Assembly (NCBI GenBank): GCA_030062745.1
Contig: CP099847.1
Span: forward strand, 26,770,923-26,834,922
Direction of reading: 5' to 3'
Source: Capitulum mitella
Lineage: Eukaryota > Arthropoda > Thecostraca > Pollicipedomorpha > Pollicipedidae
Length of the DNA stretch: 64,000 bases
Position 1 is the stretch's first letter. Each line of letters begins with the position of its first letter. The notes beneath the pieces are model-generated. The model searched no databases. It was given only the letters and a program-made list of their open reading frames with translations, and was not told where the DNA came from. The position numbers and the translations under genes are program-made. Below are positions 11,870-23,639 of this stretch, piece by piece.

Positions 11870-13282
11870 CCAGCACCCAACCTGACGTGGGTTGCTATAG
11901 CCCGGGGGATTTCGACGCCCACATCTGTTTCGCGAAAGGAACACCGGAGCAAAATGAAACTTGTATCATCAGAAAACCCGCCATGATTACGTTACAATGC
12001 ACTCAAAATGTCTGGAACATTTGGAAAAATAATTTGACTTTTTGTATTATATATTTGCAAAATAGGAATGTTTAACAAGAGCTCTTGCTCCGCCTCTAGT
12101 AAGGCTAGAGCAATCCTCAGCACGCCGATGGAAAGCTAATGGAATGTACATTGACGTGACATATAATCTATAAAGTGCATATGGTAACATATCCCATCAG
12201 GTGGCCTGATATAATGACATTTTTCATTTCCTATATCTGGGAGGATTTTGAACGTCGCTGGCGAGTTGTTATGCACATATGCTTTCAAAACGGTAGAAAT
12301 GATTTGTAAGTTTTTTTAAATACGGACAAGAACACCAACGACCCGACATGGCCTTACCTGACCTTGTGACCTAACAAAACATACGGCTGCTTTGTTTTGT
12401 GTTCTGTCGGGTATCAGTAGCAATCCAAACAAAAAGGCAAGGAATACTTTTGGACTGAAACTCCTTGGGATCCACAACCGTGATCAACAGGGTGCTGTAT
12501 AAGGTTGATCATATGGCCTGACTTGACATAGGATCATAGCCTGATTTGAAGCTTACGCCTAGATTTGCCATTGACTTTTGAAATAAACCAAAGAGATAAA
12601 GATGGACATCTGGATACAAACTCAGCTTCTACCACGGTGATCTCACATGATCTCAGGTGACCTTAGGTCATTTTACAGCATGAAAGCGTCTTGGTACAAT
12701 TTTGGATTGTAAAACCGATTTTACTGCGTAGTGTTTTTACCACAGGGATGTTCAAAAGCGGGTTTTAGACACGTTTTTGCTAGTTCACCACAAATGTGAC
12801 CCAACATGACCTCACGACCCTTCATGTGGGTCGACACCATTTGTCGTGTTTAATAACTTCCTTGCCCCAGGAATGCATTTCAGGCACCAACGAGCCGAAG
12901 AAACGATTCAAAACCGTTAGAAATAGGAAAATAGGGCGGAAATTGAGCGGACCACAAGTCATTGATCTTGACATTGACAGCAAAGTCGAGATATCACGAT
13001 TTTTAGGAATGTCCTCAGCTAACATCCCTGGACGTTTTAGGTCGATCGATCGCACAGCGTAGGTTGTCGAAGACTTTAAAAAAATCAATGGTTGATCTCC
13101 TTTATGTGAACTAGGTCAGTAATTTGACATAAACGAAAGTTGAAAATTCTGAAGGATATGCAAAAGGAATGTAGAAAAAGGTGCTGCAAATTTCAGCACG
13201 GTGCGCTCGCTGCTTTTTCTTTTTTGCCATCAGCAAAAGTCCTTGGCGAGGCGTCGAAGCGCCACCCCCCTTTGGGCGAGGG
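11870..13282 (+). mobile_element. TTAA-flanked non-autonomous DNA element, family C copy 1
   Basis: TTAA lies at 11866-11869 and again at 13283-13286; the right end reads GGGCGAGGG then TTAA. The left end is diverged (CCAGCACCC). The body matches the copy at 30900-32583 over its length, for example GAATGCATTTCAGGCACC-like and AACGAGCCGAAGAAAC stretches. There is no transposase frame. TTAA targets with C-rich termini are the pattern of piggyBac-type elements, so a piggyBac-like MITE is the best call. Many TGACC(T) motifs lie inside. Confidence 0.65.
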
Positions 13283-13873
13283 TTAATTAGGAGACGTACA
13301 TATTGTAGGCATCATATTTGACTACTTAGTTTGACTACTTAGCCGAGAGGCCGACCCTTGGTTATGCCGCTGCCTCCGACATCTTCTCTCTGAGTCATTT
13401 GCCCTTAGAATCCACACTAGTATAAGTGTAATCCCAAATTTCAGCTTCCTTAATTAGAAAAGTATTTCAAGTTGGTGATCTTTGCGACAGCTCCAACTAA
13501 CCTGTTTTTATGGCTTTGGCGGAAAGCAATTACAATGATAATTGCTTCGGGTGGAGCACCTTCTCCCCATCCAAGGGGAACGCCCTGATTACTTCGGCGC
13601 TACGGGATTAACAGGGCAGTTGCCGGAGTGTTTTGACATCTTGCATTTGCGGAGGCAGGGCGTCAGACGTCCCCACTCAGTTATTCCGCAATCAGTAGAC
13701 CGATCAGGCTGATTCAAAAGGTGAGTGATTGTCTTTGATAATGGAACCCGGCTAACGTCACATTTTTATTTCAAATTATATCTGGGATCACAGATCACGT
13801 CAAAGGTCAAGATGAGGCCAATTTGAAAGTGTCGTTTATTTTTGCTGACAAGTTGAGATTACATACGCGCACA

Positions 13874-14046
<173 letters not shown>

Positions 14047-15266
14047 TGACCATTAAACCATATTGGATACATGTATGTTTCATAAAATGTATAAATACTA
14101 AGGCCAAAAATGTGGTGAGGTATGCAAATAATGCCAGCATTGTTACTTGTGCAAATGCATTTTCCTTCGGCATTGCAACACCTCAACGAATAACATACGA
14201 ATCTTCAAACATCATATTGACTCTTACTTATAAAAAATACGGGGAAAAACAGGATTCCTCCCTTTGTATAATTTGTCTTCCATTTAGACCATATAACGCT
14301 GGCAAGATGTAAGATATAATATATTCGACTTTATTGTCAAAGAGGTGGTGACACATACCCAAGTCCAATGCCTTGCATAGTACCACAAAGCATAAATCTG
14401 AACCAGAAAAGTATAGGTCCCGGTACCGTACATATTGCACTGAACTTCGCGGAGCCAGCTAGCGTATGATGAATGTTCTTGGCCTTGATTTTTTTCGTTT
14501 TCCTTCGTCGTTAAGACAGGTATGTCTCCTATTATCGCCATTTATTTCTGAAAACGTTCCATCATATTTTGAATGACATTCTGAAAAATTAGGTGCAAAG
14601 CGTGGATGGACAAAGTTAAAAGGGTTTGAAGAAAGTTGTTTTTGAATGTAATTCCATGACTGTAATCTCTGCAGGAGATGCAGAGTACATGTCTCAGCGC
14701 ACGTAGGATAATGGTGCATTTTGCATGATATACAGTAATACTAGATTTTAAGGTATGAAATAATAAATAATATAAATGCCAAGAAAAATGTCGTAAATGA
14801 CGAAAAAAATGGCAAATTACAACATAGGGTACAAGTATAACGAACACGAGAGGGTGGATGCAAGTTTATAACTACTCTGTGAACAGCACCAGATTCACAA
14901 ATGTTGCCTTATTGGGATTTGGGTGCGAGGTGCTGGTTTTGGCTTACCACACGTGGACTCAGGGCTAGACCATAGATACCTGTGACTCATTTGTCGTAAT
15001 GAGGATGGAAGTTTTGAATGAACCTGGTTTGTTTGCGTCGTATTATTCATCCAAAGCTCTGTCCGTTTTTACAAAAAAAATAACAAAATAAGATGAAATA
15101 AAAATCAGAAATAGAAATGCAAGATGGCAGCGAAGCAAGGTTCATGGAAAATCAACGTGTCTTGTTATTGCCAATGCCCAGGTCTGAACAGTTCCACGAG
15201 TAGTGCTCCCGTATGCAGGACTTCTATGCATCTACGATTGGCGTCCGGCCAGTCGCAGTGGCACTT

Positions 15267-15304
15267 TGTGAGTCACTTTTGGCGTACGCCAAATGTGACT
15301 CACA
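15267..15304. repeat. 38-bp palindrome with two TGAGTCA cores
   Basis: Arms of 19 bases (15267-15285 and 15286-15304) match at 18 of 19 positions with no spacer; the centre is CGTACG. Each arm holds TGAGTCAC, an AP-1-type site on opposite strands. No surrounding element with matching termini was found. Confidence 0.85.
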
Positions 15305-15541
15305 GAGTATACTATGGGGTAAAAAGGCGTGCACGAAAATAAAATACTACACCATTCATGAATGACGCCAAAGATAAAGATGTCCTCATATTATCACAAA
15401 TTATTTAATTTCCATTCCTGGACCATTTCGGGTGGATTTGCAATCTCAGGACTTCCGGACCATAAAGCTCAGAGCCAAGGTTTGAGAACAAAGGGCAGAT
15501 ACAGCAATCAGTCTTCCGAGCTTTGCTTAGGTGACCATTAA

Positions 15542-16760
15542 CCCGTCCCGACTGGGGGCAGCAGTTGACAATTCCCCCTGAGGTTTTTCGGGGATTGCGA
15601 GAGAACCAACAAACACAGAGTCACGAAACTTTGTGTATCTGTTGCTTCATCAATTTTACATCTTGCGCCAGAATTTTGACCTCAGGTCACGTCAGGTGCC
15701 TGACCTAGGTGAGGTCAAACAGACCTATGTCCAAAAAAGTTTAGCGCCCTCTAACGTTTTCGCAAAACAAGATATCTCAATAATACTCTCAGGGATTAGT
15801 GATCGTGATAGATGCAACAAATCTGCTATCTCAGATTTTTCGGAATATTCAGGGTCATTGATCTAAGGTCAAGCCCATTTTTAAGACACGTCGTCGTTTT
15901 TTCGGAAATTGACGGAATATTTCATAACATTTTTAATGTGGAGCGAAGCAGACATCTAGTTACCGTCACTGGGCAAAGTATCAATGACTTCCAGCCATTG
16001 ACCTGACGTCAGGCCACGAATAACTGTAGTGAACCAAAATGTACCACCGTCAAAATCGACGATGAATTACTCAGAATGGGTAGAAAATGGCAGAACTAGC
16101 TTGCACAGACATAAGTAATACCAGGAACCTCAAAAAGTTTGAAAAAGTAGCATATTTTGGAAATAAACAGGATTTCGCCCATAAAGCTCCGCCAGTTGTG
16201 TACATTGGTAACTAATGATTTTTTCCAAAATTTAAGCATGAAAAATCATCACAAGAACCACAAAGATCAACAAAATTTACATAGATCGTCTTTTTTTCGC
16301 GAAAATAAAGGAATGCTAAAATTAGTTCCCGTCAATTTGGTACCGCATAAGGCAGCGGCGCACGCCTACAGCTATCGCGAGAATTGCCGTGTCTTTAACT
16401 CAACGTTTCGGCGTATATGTTGAACAAATCTGGGGAAATTAGACGTGTATCGGCATCCGTGGACCTTTGCACGTGAGCTGGCGCCTTTACCTATGCGTTG
16501 TTAGTCAGAGCCCTTGAGATTCAGGCCATTTCTCGGTCTCATGCAGTGTGCTATGAGAAAGCATATATAGGGCGTAAATTGGCTTACATATTATCTAAAA
16601 CTAAAAATGAGATCAGTTTCGAGCTCTACTCGCCACAAGCTTTCCAACGGTTTGCTTGTTTTTATCGTGCGACCAACCGTTCGTGAGTTAGAGGGGGGCG
16701 TCCAACTGCCCCCCCCCCCCAGTCGCCCATGTTCGACACGGACCGACGGTCGTGCGCGGG
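15542..16760 (-). mobile_element. TTAA-flanked element, family B copy 1 (intact, 1,219 bp)
   Basis: TTAA at 15538-15541 and 16761-16764 flank an element that starts CCCGTCCCGACTGGGGGC and ends CGTGCGCGGG. Its body is the reverse complement of the copies at 26216-27393 and 37225-38426. There is no protein-coding capacity. Interior motifs include a block rich in TGACCT/AGGTCA (for example 15678-15716). piggyBac-like by its TTAA duplication and terminal CCC/GGG. Confidence 0.75.
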
Positions 16761-16764
16761 TTAA

Positions 16765-19579
16765 TAATCTAGCCCGTGGAGTCCCCAGCGATCCATTCGT
16801 ACCTCCCCAGTCTCAGGATAAGTTCTCAGCGTAGTCTATTCAGCAAAGCATAATAACGGCTAGATACAAACAGTTCAGTAACCACGTGCTAAAGAACGCT
16901 CAGTGCCAGCCCGTGCGACTGGCTAATTCCGTGATACAGGCATTTGCAAATCACCAGGCGACATGATCGAGGGCGAGGATAACAGACGCAGAGTCAAAGT
17001 GACTGAAGGAAAAGGCTTCTAGGTACCTGATTGTTCATATCAATCGGATAGAGAAGACAGAGAAGGGGCTTGTTATAATCAAGCTCGGGAAAGACAATAG
17101 AGTGTGCTCGTACGTGATCAAACACGGGAGTGAAAGAGGAGCGTGCTCGTTATGACCAGACACGTAGGAAAAAGCCCAGAGAATAGCCCCGGGACCGTGG
17201 CGTAAGTCGCTGCAGTCAACTAGCGACAGGAGAGGTAGAGGCGAAATGAAGAGGAGCGTCCCTTATGAGTCCCCTGAATGAGTCCCGGTTTGAATTGTTT
17301 GTTTTCTAGTTTCTTTTTCAACGCATCAGTCAGGATCAACCATAAGCGTCGCAGTCGGAAGCCGACTTGTCTTGAGTCAAGTTGTGTGTCTCTTCAGGCG
17401 TCAGTCGGTCGTCTGTCCCGGCCTGGACTGACCTGCCCCCCCCCCCCCACCCAAAGTCGCCGCTGATCTCTCCTCGGTCGCCAACGCCAGCGAAATAGCG
17501 ATACGCACGTCGCTGCACGAACACACGATGAGCTGCTATACAGGATATTCCACCTCGGCCGGGACCATTAATATCTGCCCTGAGATGGCCTCGGTCCTAT
17601 GACCTCTAAGTAACTGCGTTACTTCTCAGGGTGTTAGCCCATTAGGCCGCCGCACCAATGAGAAAACATCACGCAGAACAGCCCAAATGACAGAGGCACG
17701 CGTAACCGTGGCCAGCACCAGAGAGGGCGAACACGAAACACACCGCAGATGCTGCCACAGTACAGTGACTGCCCGGGTGAATGCCGCCGGTGACAGCCGG
17801 CGATCACAGGAGCTTAGCTGATCTTTACTTAGTGCCGACAGTTTCATAATTTTACCTCCTCCGGCCCTAAAATTATTTGATAGCGCCAGTCGCTTTTTTC
17901 TTGTATCTGTTGCACAATGGCAAAATTGCAAACATGCTAGATCACATTTTAGACACCACATTCATGCATGACTGTCGTTCGGTGGTTTCCCTTTTGCGTT
18001 TCAGTGCCTACGCATTCAAGTCTCTTACTGACCACCCTTACGAGAACCCAGCCACGTTACCGACAGACCGGATGACGGCATTAAATATTTGGGAATGACT
18101 CCGCCCGCTGCACCCTGGTCCGGCAACGCAGCAACAGACTGCAGGGTATCGCACAGAATACCATCGAAAATTTTCAGAGAGAGAAGAGGGCGCCACCGAT
18201 ATCGCAGATCATGTAGACGATCTGCTCTATAAAGCTACAGGTTTTCCGCCCAACCGTCTGGTCGTCGATCACGCTCCGCAAGAAGCGTCGTGGCCGAACT
18301 GGCCGGTTAGATGAAACTCCGTCAGTGAGAAGTGAGAGATCACTGACAATGAGCTCCCACGCCGGTCATCGGGTGCAGGGATGACCTCTGTGCCTCGGGA
18401 AGCGCTGAAAACGCACTCCTTTCGTTCAACACTGGAGGCGAGGATGGCGGATGACGTTCTAAGTCCCTTCAGGCCGACGCTCCGAAACGCCTCGGGCGAC
18501 GAGCGCAGTTCTTATTTTCGCGGGCTTGGGTCACATTTGGTGCTGTGGCGTTCGTGAGGTGCACGAGCCAGGCGCATGATCCTTGTCCGATGCGGACTTT
18601 TTTATTCGCAGGCGTCTCAGTGTGACTGACGTGACGGCATTTACGGCGGCTATTTAAAAATTCAGGCGCGGAGCGATCGGGTGATGGTGAAGCATGCCGA
18701 ACTCTGGCTCGTTTGGCTGGAATGCAGAGTATTCAAAATGGCGAGCACTTATATACCCTACAAACTGTTTCGCTGCTTTGCTCGTCTTCCGTTACTGCTG
18801 AAAGACGGCGCTGGTCGACACTAAAGGAGGTGAAGCAAACAGCGTGATCCTCTGACAAAGGCTTGTGATCATTTTGATCATCTGCTCCGCTCGAGTTCCC
18901 TTAAAAATGCAGATGACTGTATTGTTCTGTATTGTAAGTCGTTCATGTCGTATGGCAGCCGAACGGACAGTTCCAGATGGACTGCGAGACGCAAGGTCCG
19001 CAAAAGTGTGTCCCAGCGCACGGCGTCAGGACGGACAAGGGGCTAGTCGGTCGGACGACCACCGGTGAAAAATATTGACAATCAGTTTCCGCTAGGGGCA
19101 AATAAGAACAATAAGATGAAGATTAGCTGAGGATAATGTGACAGCCATCGGATAATCCCGCGATTCATATAACCAGGTTCGCACTCCAACTAAGCAGCAC
19201 CACATAGCGGGAGTTACGGAACACGGGTGGCATACGATATTGGTGCTCGCAAGCAAAACAGGAGCACAGCGGCTGAACGTCAAACGGAGCGACATGAGGG
19301 AAACCCCAAGCACATTCAAAACATCGGCAGCGGCAGTGCGTGATGATGAAGCAGCGTCGGCGCCAGAGGCGTTCATAGCGCCGTCTCCTGAGTTTCGGAC
19401 GTGAACACCGGGTTCAAGAAAAACTCAGCGTCGTCAGATGAACTCGTAACTTGGGTCCCAGGGGCTTCAGCCGTTAGTGGCGCTGAAAGACAGGCTCTCG
19501 GTCACGGTCCCTGTTGCGTTTTCATCGGCGACGGAGGCGCTGCCACCCAGATAAGCAGTCATGGACGAAGTTAGTCGAA

Positions 19580-19646
<67 letters not shown>

Positions 19647-20437
19647 ATCGGCGCACCAAAGGTGCGAAAAGGCAAGATTTCTTTCTCTAGGAAAACTTTC
19701 TCTTTCTCTACCCACCCTCTTGGAGTGATAGCTTTGCGTTAAATGCTAATCCGTTAAATGCTAATAAGTAGCATCGCTCCCGAAGGAAAATGCTTAGAAT
19801 ACGTTTTTTCTTGTTTTTTTTTTGTCGCGTATAAGAAGTCATCATACAAAAAAAATCCTTGCTAAAGGGAAAAGTTACATTGCCAGTTTATGATTGTGTG
19901 TTTCATTCAAGTTGAACATGTGTGAACCTAGCAAATTGGTTCAGACTTTGGACTGCAAAGACGCAGCCATTTGGAAACGTCACTTCGATCAAGATGTATC
20001 GTCAAGAATGCCTGTGACAAGGGCTTACCGTCGGGCAATTGGTCACCACATACATTCCAAAGTTAACAGCAGTGTGATATGACATTTAAGGAATCCGAGC
20101 GTGACTCAGTGTGATTGTAAAACATTTAACCACATCTTTGAAATGGCGTTGCAAGTACAATTTAGCGTTGGGAGCCCTTGACTGATAACTCATAGTTTTT
20201 AACCTTGCGCAGTGTATTGCTGCTGTTCTTTTCTTTATCAGAACGGAAGATGACGAGAGACCAGACGCATTTGCGCTGCCGGCATCAGAACTTTTTGGCC
20301 ACCCTGACTTCTGATTCAGTATTGTGATGCCGGAACATGCATACATAGCCATGCTACCCACGCTTACCCTCCCAGCTGGTCTTGTCATCGTCTTCTTTCT
20401 CTCTGTCTTTTCACCTGGCACTACGTCTCGTTCACCC
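16765..20437. other. Intergenic stretch, no gene seen
   Basis: Mixed composition with a C-run at about 17440-17455 and an (AT)n(GT)n tract at 19583-19647. Open frames on both strands lack splice support and domain marks. Confidence 0.5.
19583..19647. repeat. (AT)n(GT)n microsatellite
   Basis: About 38 bases of AT followed by about 26 bases of GT. Confidence 0.95.
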
Positions 20438-20767
20438 CTAACTCCACTTTTCTACCGGGTTGAACCCATCTTCCGTCTGACCCCGCGAGTCAAATATGCA
20501 CGTACTTTGCTCTGCGACCAGCTGTCCCGGAAGGCGACAGCTGCTGCTGCTCGTCAGCTGGCGGCGGTGCACCCGCTGCTGTTGGTCGGCCTCCTGCTGC
20601 TCCAGCTCCTGCTGGTCAGTCTGCTGCTGGTTCGTCTGCTGCTGGTCGTCGTCCGGCTGGAACTGCCCGCTGAGCTGCGGCTGGCGCTGCCAGCTGTCCG
20701 GCGCCGGCTCCGGCTCGCTGGCCAGTCCCAGCATGGCCAGGATCTCTCCCCTGTCGGCCGGCGTCAT
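20438..20767 (-). CDS. Glutamine-rich open frame of uncertain status
   Basis: ATG at 20767 opens 109 codons: ADRGEILAMLGLASEPEPAP, then a CAG-rich stretch of Gln/Asp/Glu, and a stop at 20438. CAG codons dominate, so a repeat origin may explain its openness. A GTACGT donor lies inside (about 20506-20511). It is downstream of the opsin on the same strand, but the 7-bp repeats just before it put stops in every frame, so it cannot be joined to the opsin through them. No domain recognised. Confidence 0.25.
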   Translation of the reverse strand: MTPADRGEILAMLGLASEPEPAPDSWQRQPQLSGQFQPDDDQQQTNQQQTDQQELEQQEADQQQRVHRRQLTSSSSCRLPGQLVAEQSTCIFDSRGQTEDGFNPVEKWS

Positions 20768-20770
20768 GCT

Positions 20771-20846
20771 TCAGGCGCCAGGCGTCAGGCGTCAGGCGTC
20801 AGGCGCCAGGCGCCAGGCGTCAGGCGGCAGGAGTCAGGCGCCAGCA
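20771..20846. repeat. 7-bp tandem repeat (CAGGCGY)n
   Basis: Ten or so 7-base units, CAGGCGT and CAGGCGC with variants. Seven is not a multiple of three, so any frame crossing it meets a TGA on the minus strand. Confidence 0.85.
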
Positions 20847-20867
20847 TGACTGCGGGGGAAGTGGCGT

Positions 20868-22395
20868 CATTGACTCATTATGGTCTGCCGACGCCGTTCA
20901 TTAGCCGTGGTCGCCCGCTGCGCCAGGCCTATAACTCTTCTGTTTTGGACAGATGCTGTCTTTCGAGGCTCCGGCCGGCCTGTCAGCATCGATAGATATG
21001 GCTGGGGACCTCCGAAAATTACGAGGAGATCCTAACAGGCTTTTGGACTTTTCTCTTCACTTAGCATTGTAGGCCTAATGTTGAAATATCTGAAAAATGG
21101 ACGCGTAGAGGCCCTTCCCCCAAGGGTCTCTAGCCAGCAACATAGACAGTAATTCGCAGCTTTGTTAAAGCCTTGCGATGCAGTGCCTGGGATACCCACA
21201 CAACTGCACGTCTATTCCTCTCGGACCCGCGACTCCCCAACACGTTTTTATAAAAACACCTGCCTGGCAAAGTCGACGCGACGAACAATTTCGGTAATTA
21301 TCGTCATTGTTTAGCTTCCTTTGTTTCTTGTCTTACAGAAAAAGTTAGGAACAATTTCGCTACTTGAGCTCATTTTCCGCATCAGTGATTTCACTGCTTT
21401 GCGAAGCACATTCTGTCCACTTGTTACAGGGTTGCTGTGCAGCGTAATTCAAGCTATGAAAACTACCAGCATAGTTCCACAGGACTTGAATAATGCTGCA
21501 TGATGTGTCGTAGCGCGGCCTGGATTTTTGTAAAGGGCAGGGTCCAAGACTAAGAAAAAAGGTTTAATACTACTTTTACGATTTTATTGCAGACACGAGG
21601 AAATTGATCCTAAGAAGTAGCCAATATGAATATTTTGAAAAGAAAAGTACCTTACTTTGGTATATTAAAAAAAATCATCTTAAATCATTTGTGGTCATTG
21701 GCCAGTTCTGGGAAACATCTGACCATAAGGGAGATCAGCTGACCTCTTCGATCCCCCTCTGGCCCCACTACTGATGACGTCGCCGCCGAGGCTCCGACGG
21801 TGCTCCACTCTCCAAACCTGATCCCCGCCCTTCCCGCGGCCGGCACCACCTCCAGCTGCTCAGCGTTCTACCGCTTCGTCATCGGCGCGTGCAGACCGGG
21901 CAGCCGGAGCCCGGACACACGTGCCAGCTGACCGCCGTCGACAGGCTTCAGCCGACGGCGCGACGTGCACGCATCGGCCCAATTAGTCAGATGGACGATC
22001 GAGCCCGGCTAAAATCGGCCCGGCCGCCCGCGCTCTGGCCAGGACCGATCCGGGCGCTTTGAAGTGGTGCTCGTGCGCGCCGGCAACTGCCGCTGAAAGT
22101 CGGGGTGCCTGAGCGGACGTAATGGCGGTCCTAACGCTAATATCCCGCCCGACGTCTCAAAGGAAACGTCTGGAAAAATACCCGAGTCTGCTAATCAAAT
22201 CCCGCAGCGGCTATTTTCGGATGACAGGCATTCGCTGGGAAAATGAGACGACTGTGACTGCGAATAGCAAGTGTTAACAGACACTGACTCCATCACGGAC
22301 AACACGACTCTATGCGTCAAGCGTCGCAGTGACCAGGCGCAGCTGCGTCTGTGATGAGCACGGCGGACATGAACAACAGGCGACGGGTTCAGAAA
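20868..22395. other. Intergenic stretch with a GC-rich island
   Basis: A CpG-rich island lies at about 21780-22090. A plus-strand frame there (DDVAAEAPTVLHSP) is open for about 60 codons but has no convincing acceptor or donor. A relic of the repeat seen near 9190 is at about 21000-21130. Confidence 0.45.
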
Positions 22396-22495
22396 GATTT
22401 AATGTTGTGTTATCATGTTACGCATTAATTTGGACATGCGCTGCTTCAGCTTTTGAAAGAGAGGCGATGTTTTCCATCGGGAAAGACTAAGACTT

Positions 22496-22765
22496 TCATA
22501 ATGGCACGCCTTGATGATTGTCCTTGGCGGTTTTCTGCGAGATATTGGAACCCGATAAACAAGATTGGGATTCTGATATGGCATAGCAAGTGAATACCTT
22601 AAAGCAACGCCTGACAAAACATGATGCAGTTAAGCCTCGCGCTTGTGGTTTTGCCACTGTTCTGCAATATGCGTGCAACCCTTCTCGTATATCTGCCTCC
22701 GATTCCGGTTTTATGGCGCGAAACACATGGCAGGAGGCACATAAGGCACACAAGTCTTTGACATC
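22496..22765 (-). CDS. Candidate last exon of the opsin (C-terminal tail)
   Basis: The exon 6 donor leaves phase 1, and this stretch can continue it. A CTTCTGAAG acceptor precedes 22765, and the frame then stays open for about 89 codons to a stop at 22496. The peptide has several cysteines (DLCALCASCHVF) followed by IKPESEADIREGLHAYC. A variant poly(A) signal ATTAAA lies on the minus strand at 22398-22403, about 95 bases beyond the stop. The polypyrimidine tract is weak and phase agreement alone has a one-in-three chance, so this is only a candidate. It has no recognised domain. Confidence 0.3.
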   Translation of the reverse strand, partial: DVKDLCALCASCHVFRAIKPESEADIREGLHAYCRTVAKPQARGLTASCFVRRCFKVFTCYAISESQSCLSGSNISQKTAKDNHQGVPL

Positions 22766-23356
22766 TTCAGAAGGTAACTCTTCCTGCCGTTTTTATTCTA
22801 TCGCTGGCACAGCGTAGCCTGAGGCCATGTATGCCTAGCGTTGTTCCGTTATGTCGCATTGGATGTGCGATGACGACAAAATATAGGGACAATGAAAAAA
22901 CGGTATTCTCCTTGAAAGAGCCGCTGGCTGTACAGAAGGCACGGAACCACTTTGCCATGAAAGCAATCAGTGCGCGGTGTCTGATTCCAGATACCAGACA
23001 TCAAGAAGTCCGGATCACGAAACACGAGACGCCCGCCGAGAGAAGGCACTCCTCCTGATTAGACGTTCCGAGGAACGCGGACCATCTCTCCATGGCGGCT
23101 GAGCAGTTAACTGGCACCGACAGAGCGGAGTTCGGCCGGAGCCATCTGGTGGGGATGCGCAGCGACACCGACGCACCCAGGTCGGGCCCGTAAAAAACTG
23201 CAAACCATCCCGCCGACGTTGGTGTAACAGTTGGTTTCAGAATGGCTGTAACTACGGTATCAATAGTGCATATATCCATCGTCTGTCACCAGATACGCTA
23301 CAAAACGCGTTTTTCACATTCTATATTCAGACCGAAGGCTTGGGGAGGGTACTTAC

Positions 23357-23639
23357 GTCCATCCACAACAAAGCACTGGGCGTTCTTATACCCTCCAGCT
23401 CCTGTGTCGCTGCCCCCCCCCCCCCCTTCCCCTGCCTCCGCACCGTCCACCGACCTGTACCGGCGCGAGAAGAGCATGTAGATAACGGGGTTGTACCATC
23501 CGGACGCCTTGGCCAGCACGGTGACGACGGCCACGGCTCCGGGCCCAGTCACCCGGTGGCCGGTGAAGGCGCCCAGCAGGGAGACGCAGGCGTACGGCAT
23601 CCAGGCCACCATGAAGCCCAGCACCAGCACGGCAGCCAC
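23357..23639 (-). CDS. Opsin exon 6: TM6, TM7 with retinal lysine, helix 8
   Basis: The acceptor is GACCAG before 23639, after a long pyrimidine tract. The proposed donor is GTAAGT (23351-23356), leaving phase 1. It encodes residues 240-333: TM6 with FMVAWMPYACV, loop 3, TM7 with LAKASGWYNPVIY, and helix 8 (MLFSRRYR). The lysine is six residues before the N of NPxxY, exactly the retinal Schiff-base position. The tail is glycine-rich because of a 12-base G run. If the donor is not used the frame ends at a stop at 23298 with 19 more residues. The homopolymer runs here and at 23689-23703 deserve checking as possible base-count errors. Confidence 0.93.
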
